Source: Betaproteobacteria bacterium UBA2293
Lineage (GTDB): Bacteria; Pseudomonadota; Gammaproteobacteria; Burkholderiales; Rhodocyclaceae
Length of the DNA stretch: 8,044 nucleotides
Assembly: GCA_002345845.1 (NCBI GenBank)
Contig: DDWF01000111.1
Coordinates: 1 to 8,044 of the forward strand
Direction of reading: 5' to 3'
The position numbers were made by a program, and so were the translations under genes. The notes under the pieces were generated by a model. It was not told the origin of the DNA, made no database searches, and worked only from the letters and a program-made list of their open reading frames with translations. Within the stretch, counting starts at the first letter, position 1, and each line of letters opens with the position of its first letter. Of the stretch, positions 5,794-8,044 are shown piece by piece.

Positions 5794-6936
5794 TCAGTCG
5801 ACCAGCGCCTGCAGCGCGGCCTCGTAACGGGTTGGCAGGTCGTTCAGGGTATCGACGGTGATGCCGAGGTCGTGCATGTGGCCGTCCTTGAGGCCGTAGA
5901 TCCAGCCATGGATGGTCAGTTTCTGGCCGCGCTGCCAGGCGTCCTGGACGACCGGGTTGTGGCAGACATTGACCACCTGTTCAAGAATATTCAGTTCGCA
6001 CAGACGATCGTGGCGCTTTTCCGGCGGTAGCTTATCGACCGCCGCCAGGTGCTTGATATGCACGTCGTGGACGTGGCGGAGCCAGAGATCGACGATGCCG
6101 ACGCGGGCGCGATTGAGCGCCGCCAGCACGCCGCCGCAGCCGTAATGGCCGACGACCATGATGTGCTTCACTTTGAGCACATCGACGGCGTACTGGATGA
6201 CCGACAGGCAGTTGAGGTCGGTATGGACGACGACGTTGGCGATGTTGCGATGGACGAAAACCTCGCCCGGCAACAGGCCGACGATCTGGTTGGCCGGCAC
6301 GCGCGAATCGGAACAGCCGATCCACAGGAATTCCGGATTCTGCAACTGGGCCAGCTTGTCGAAGTAGGTCGGTTCGATCTCGCGCATCTGGCGGGCCCAG
6401 GCGCGGTTGTAGTCGAACAGGTGGCAGAGGTTCTCGTTGCAGTTTTCTTCTTCCGACCAGTTGTCGAGGTCCAGCGCCAGAAAGATGGTGTTCTCGACCG
6501 GCGTCGGATAATAGGCCGGGACTTCGCTGAAGCCGAGTTCGCGGTAGAGCTTCACCGCCATGCGCATGCTCGGCATGGTGTCGAGCAACAGGCGCTTGTA
6601 GCCGATCTCCTTGGCCGCCTTGATCGCCGCCAGTACCAGCGCCCGGCCGATACCCAGGCCGCGCTCTTCTGGCGCCACGTAGAGCCGCTTCATTTCACAG
6701 ACGCCCTCGGAAAACGGGCGTACGCCAACGCAGCCCGCCGGCCGGCCGTCGATTTCGGCGAAGAACAGCCGGCCCTCCGGCGGTGTGTAAGCACCGGGCA
6801 GCGAGGCCATTTCCTGATCGAAGTTCTGGTACGACAGGTCGACGCCCAGCCAGCCCGCGTAATTGCGGAAGTACTGGCGCACCTGTTCGAGGGCGTCGCT
6901 ATCGTTGGCAGTGAGTGTGCGCAGGGTGATCGTCAT
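5794..6936 (-). CDS. Fusion of GNAT N-acetyltransferase (N-terminal) and type II beta-carbonic anhydrase (C-terminal)
   Basis: One uninterrupted 380-residue frame holds two complete enzymes. Residues 1 to about 157 form a GNAT domain with the acetyl-CoA-binding motif RGLGIG (92-97) and the strand-helix segment LLLDTMPSMRMAVKLYRELGF (split around 117-136). Residues about 166-380 form a carbonic anhydrase like E. coli Can. Zinc ligands C208, H264 and C267, with the D210-R212 pair, correspond to Can Cys42, His98, Cys101, Asp44 and Arg46 at a constant offset of 166. W205, R230 and Y249 match the non-catalytic bicarbonate site of type II enzymes. The joint is a short acidic stretch, DNWSEEEN (158-165). 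No ATG, GTG or TTG lies at the junction, so a separately translated anhydrase is not expected. The start at 6936 is preferred over a GTG at 6978 because AAGGAG (6946-6951) precedes it. The anhydrase makes bicarbonate, which methylcrotonyl-CoA carboxylase consumes; the acetyl acceptor of the GNAT domain is unknown. Confidence 0.92.
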   Translation of the reverse strand: MTITLRTLTANDSDALEQVRQYFRNYAGWLGVDLSYQNFDQEMASLPGAYTPPEGRLFFAEIDGRPAGCVGVRPFSEGVCEMKRLYVAPEERGLGIGRALVLAAIKAAKEIGYKRLLLDTMPSMRMAVKLYRELGFSEVPAYYPTPVENTIFLALDLDNWSEEENCNENLCHLFDYNRAWARQMREIEPTYFDKLAQLQNPEFLWIGCSDSRVPANQIVGLLPGEVFVHRNIANVVVHTDLNCLSVIQYAVDVLKVKHIMVVGHYGCGGVLAALNRARVGIVDLWLRHVHDVHIKHLAAVDKLPPEKRHDRLCELNILEQVVNVCHNPVVQDAWQRGQKLTIHGWIYGLKDGHMHDLGITVDTLNDLPTRYEAALQALVD

Positions 6937-6955
6937 GCTGTGTGGCTCCTTGTTG

Positions 6956-6980
6956 CGGTGCCCCCGTTCCGGGAGCACCG
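6956..6980 (-). promoter_or_regulatory. Hairpin upstream of the GNAT-carbonic anhydrase gene
   Basis: In the 55-base gap after the isovaleryl-CoA dehydrogenase stop, arms 6956-6966 and 6970-6980 pair over 11 base pairs (ten Watson-Crick and one G-U in RNA) around a 3-base loop. The stem ends four bases before the AAGGAG of the next gene, and no U-tract follows. The placement mirrors that of the hairpin at 2472-2505. An intercistronic stabiliser or partial attenuator is possible; the structure is seen, the role is inferred. Confidence 0.6.
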
Positions 6981-6991
6981 GCGGGAGCGAT

Positions 6992-8044
6992 TCATGCAGT
7001 TTCGGCGAAAAGTTCGCGACCGATCAGCATTCTACGGATTTCGGAAGTGCCGGCGCCGATCTCGTAAAGCTTGGCATCGCGCCACAAACGGCCGGTCGGG
7101 TACTCGTTGGTGTAGCCGACGCCGCCCAGCGTCTGGATTGCCTCGCCGGCCATCCAGGTGGCCTTTTCGGCGGAGTAGAGGATGGCACCGGCAGCATCCT
7201 TGCGCAGCGTTCGGCTGTGATCGGTGATGTCGCAGGCCCGACCCAGGGCATAGACGTAGGCGCGGGTCGCCTGCCAGGTCGAGTACATGTCGGCGACCTT
7301 GCCCTGCATCAGCTGGAACTCGCCGATCGCCTGGCCGAACTGCTTGCGCTCGTGCAGGAAGGGCACGACTACATCCATGCAGGCGGCCATGATGCCGAGC
7401 GGGCCACCGCAGAGCACGGCGCGCTCGTAGTCGAGGCCGGACATCAGCACCCGGGTGCCGTTGCCGACGCCGCCGAGAATGTTCTCTTCCGGCACTTCGC
7501 AATCGTCGAAGAACAGCGGGAAGGTGTTGGAGCCGCGCATGCCCAACTTGTCGAGGTGGGTGCCGTGGGAGAAGCCCGGCATGCCCTTTTCGACGATGAA
7601 GGCAGTCATGCCGCGGGCGCCGGCGGCCATGTCAGTCTTGGCATAGACGACCAGGGTGTCGGCGTCGCCGCCGTTGGTGATCCACATCTTCGAGCCATTG
7701 AGCACATAGCGGTCGCCCTTCTTCTCGGCGCGCAGCTTCATCGAGACGACGTCGGAGCCGGCACCCGGCTCGGACATCGCCAGGGCGCCGACGTGCTCGC
7801 CGGAGATCAGCTTGGGCAGGTACTTTTGCCGTTGCGCTTCCGTGCCGTTGCGGCGGATCTGGTTGACGCACAGATTGGAGTGGGCGCCGTAGGACAAGCC
7901 GACCGACGCCGAGGCGCGGGAGATTTCCTCGAGCGCGACGATGTGCGCCAGGTAGCCCATGCCGGTGCCGCCGTATTCCTCGCCGGCGGTCATGCCGAGC
8001 AGGCCCATGTCGCCGAATTTCTTCCACAGGTCGGCGGGGAATTC
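6992..8044 (-). CDS. liuA: Isovaleryl-CoA dehydrogenase, lacking about 40 N-terminal residues beyond the window edge
   Basis: This FAD enzyme oxidises isovaleryl-CoA to 3-methylcrotonyl-CoA, the first committed acyl-CoA step of leucine catabolism. The last 350 residues are present. Isovaleryl-specific features are clear. The catalytic base sits in the [15 protein letters not shown] helix (its Glu codon is 7424-7426), equivalent to Glu254 of human IVD. The C-terminal segment reads [13 protein letters not shown], with Gly-Ala in place of the Tyr-Glu of short-chain dehydrogenases, which opens the pocket for a branched chain. [13 protein letters not shown] and [20 protein letters not shown] are also characteristic. 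The visible frame enters from the right edge as [12 protein letters not shown], a normal internal segment of the family, so the true start is outside. It is the most upstream gene seen, and together with the carboxylase at the other end it defines the run as a leucine/isovalerate cluster. Confidence 0.95.
   Translation of the reverse strand, partial: EFPADLWKKFGDMGLLGMTAGEEYGGTGMGYLAHIVALEEISRASASVGLSYGAHSNLCVNQIRRNGTEAQRQKYLPKLISGEHVGALAMSEPGAGSDVVSMKLRAEKKGDRYVLNGSKMWITNGGDADTLVVYAKTDMAAGARGMTAFIVEKGMPGFSHGTHLDKLGMRGSNTFPLFFDDCEVPEENILGGVGNGTRVLMSGLDYERAVLCGGPLGIMAACMDVVVPFLHERKQFGQAIGEFQLMQGKVADMYSTWQATRAYVYALGRACDITDHSRTLRKDAAGAILYSAEKATWMAGEAIQTLGGVGYTNEYPTGRLWRDAKLYEIGAGTSEIRRMLIGRELFAETA

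Noticed and set aside
4276..6030. Long open frame of 584 codons on the plus strand
   Set aside because: It is antisense to the thiolase and parts of its two neighbours, is low in complexity (Gly, Ala, Asp, His rich) and has no family motif.
6937..6978. GTG start at 6978 giving 14 more residues to the GNAT-anhydrase protein
   Set aside because: These codons run through the hairpin and the AAGGAG site. The ATG at 6936 has the ribosome binding site and the normal GNAT start.
6049..7227. Open frame of 392 codons on the plus strand
   Set aside because: It is antisense to the fusion gene and the end of isovaleryl-CoA dehydrogenase, with no domain or start context of its own.
8039..8044. EcoRI site exactly at the right end, hinting at a cloning junction
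   Set aside because: GAATTC is in frame as Glu-Phe at a normal position of isovaleryl-CoA dehydrogenase, so it needs no special explanation. It may be chance.

Overview
The window is GC-rich DNA in which every supported gene lies on the minus strand, so transcription runs from high to low coordinates. There are nine genes, seven complete and one cut by each window edge. The gaps are at most 63 bases and several genes touch or overlap, which is the layout of one long operon or part of one. The protein types and the gene mix (isovaleryl-CoA dehydrogenase, methylcrotonyl-CoA carboxylase, E. coli Can-like carbonic anhydrase, glutathione-dependent isomerase) suggest a betaproteobacterium, plausibly of the Rhodocyclales (Dechloromonas/Azospira/Azoarcus-like). 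That placement is inference from family resemblance; no marker gene is present.

In transcription order the genes are: isovaleryl-CoA dehydrogenase (8044-6992, 5' end missing); a single-chain fusion of a GNAT acetyltransferase with a beta-carbonic anhydrase (6936-5794); an acetyl-CoA acetyltransferase (5754-4564); an EamA/DMT-type membrane transporter (4563-3649); a second acyl-CoA dehydrogenase of the short-chain type (3652-2516); a DsbA-fold 2-hydroxychromene-2-carboxylate isomerase-like protein (2452-1841); a membrane-anchored metallophosphoesterase (1833-1006); a LOG-family nucleotide phosphoribohydrolase (1006-407); and the start of the methylcrotonyl-CoA carboxylase carboxyltransferase subunit (355 down to the left edge).

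The core is leucine/isovalerate catabolism (liu pathway). Isovaleryl-CoA is oxidised to 3-methylcrotonyl-CoA, which the biotin-dependent carboxylase carboxylates using bicarbonate; further steps, not visible here, give acetyl-CoA and acetoacetate, and the thiolase can split acetoacetyl-CoA. The carbonic anhydrase domain makes bicarbonate, the co-substrate of the carboxylase, which gives a simple reason for its presence. The transporter, second dehydrogenase, isomerase, phosphoesterase and LOG protein are accessory members whose role in this pathway is not shown by the sequence.

The most notable items are the GNAT-carbonic anhydrase fusion, whose junction lies almost exactly where a free-standing carbonic anhydrase would begin, and two GC-rich hairpins, each immediately upstream of a ribosome binding site in the two largest complete gaps. 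No RNA genes, mobile elements, CRISPR arrays or recognisable promoters were found. There is no stretch of more than 300 bases without a gene.
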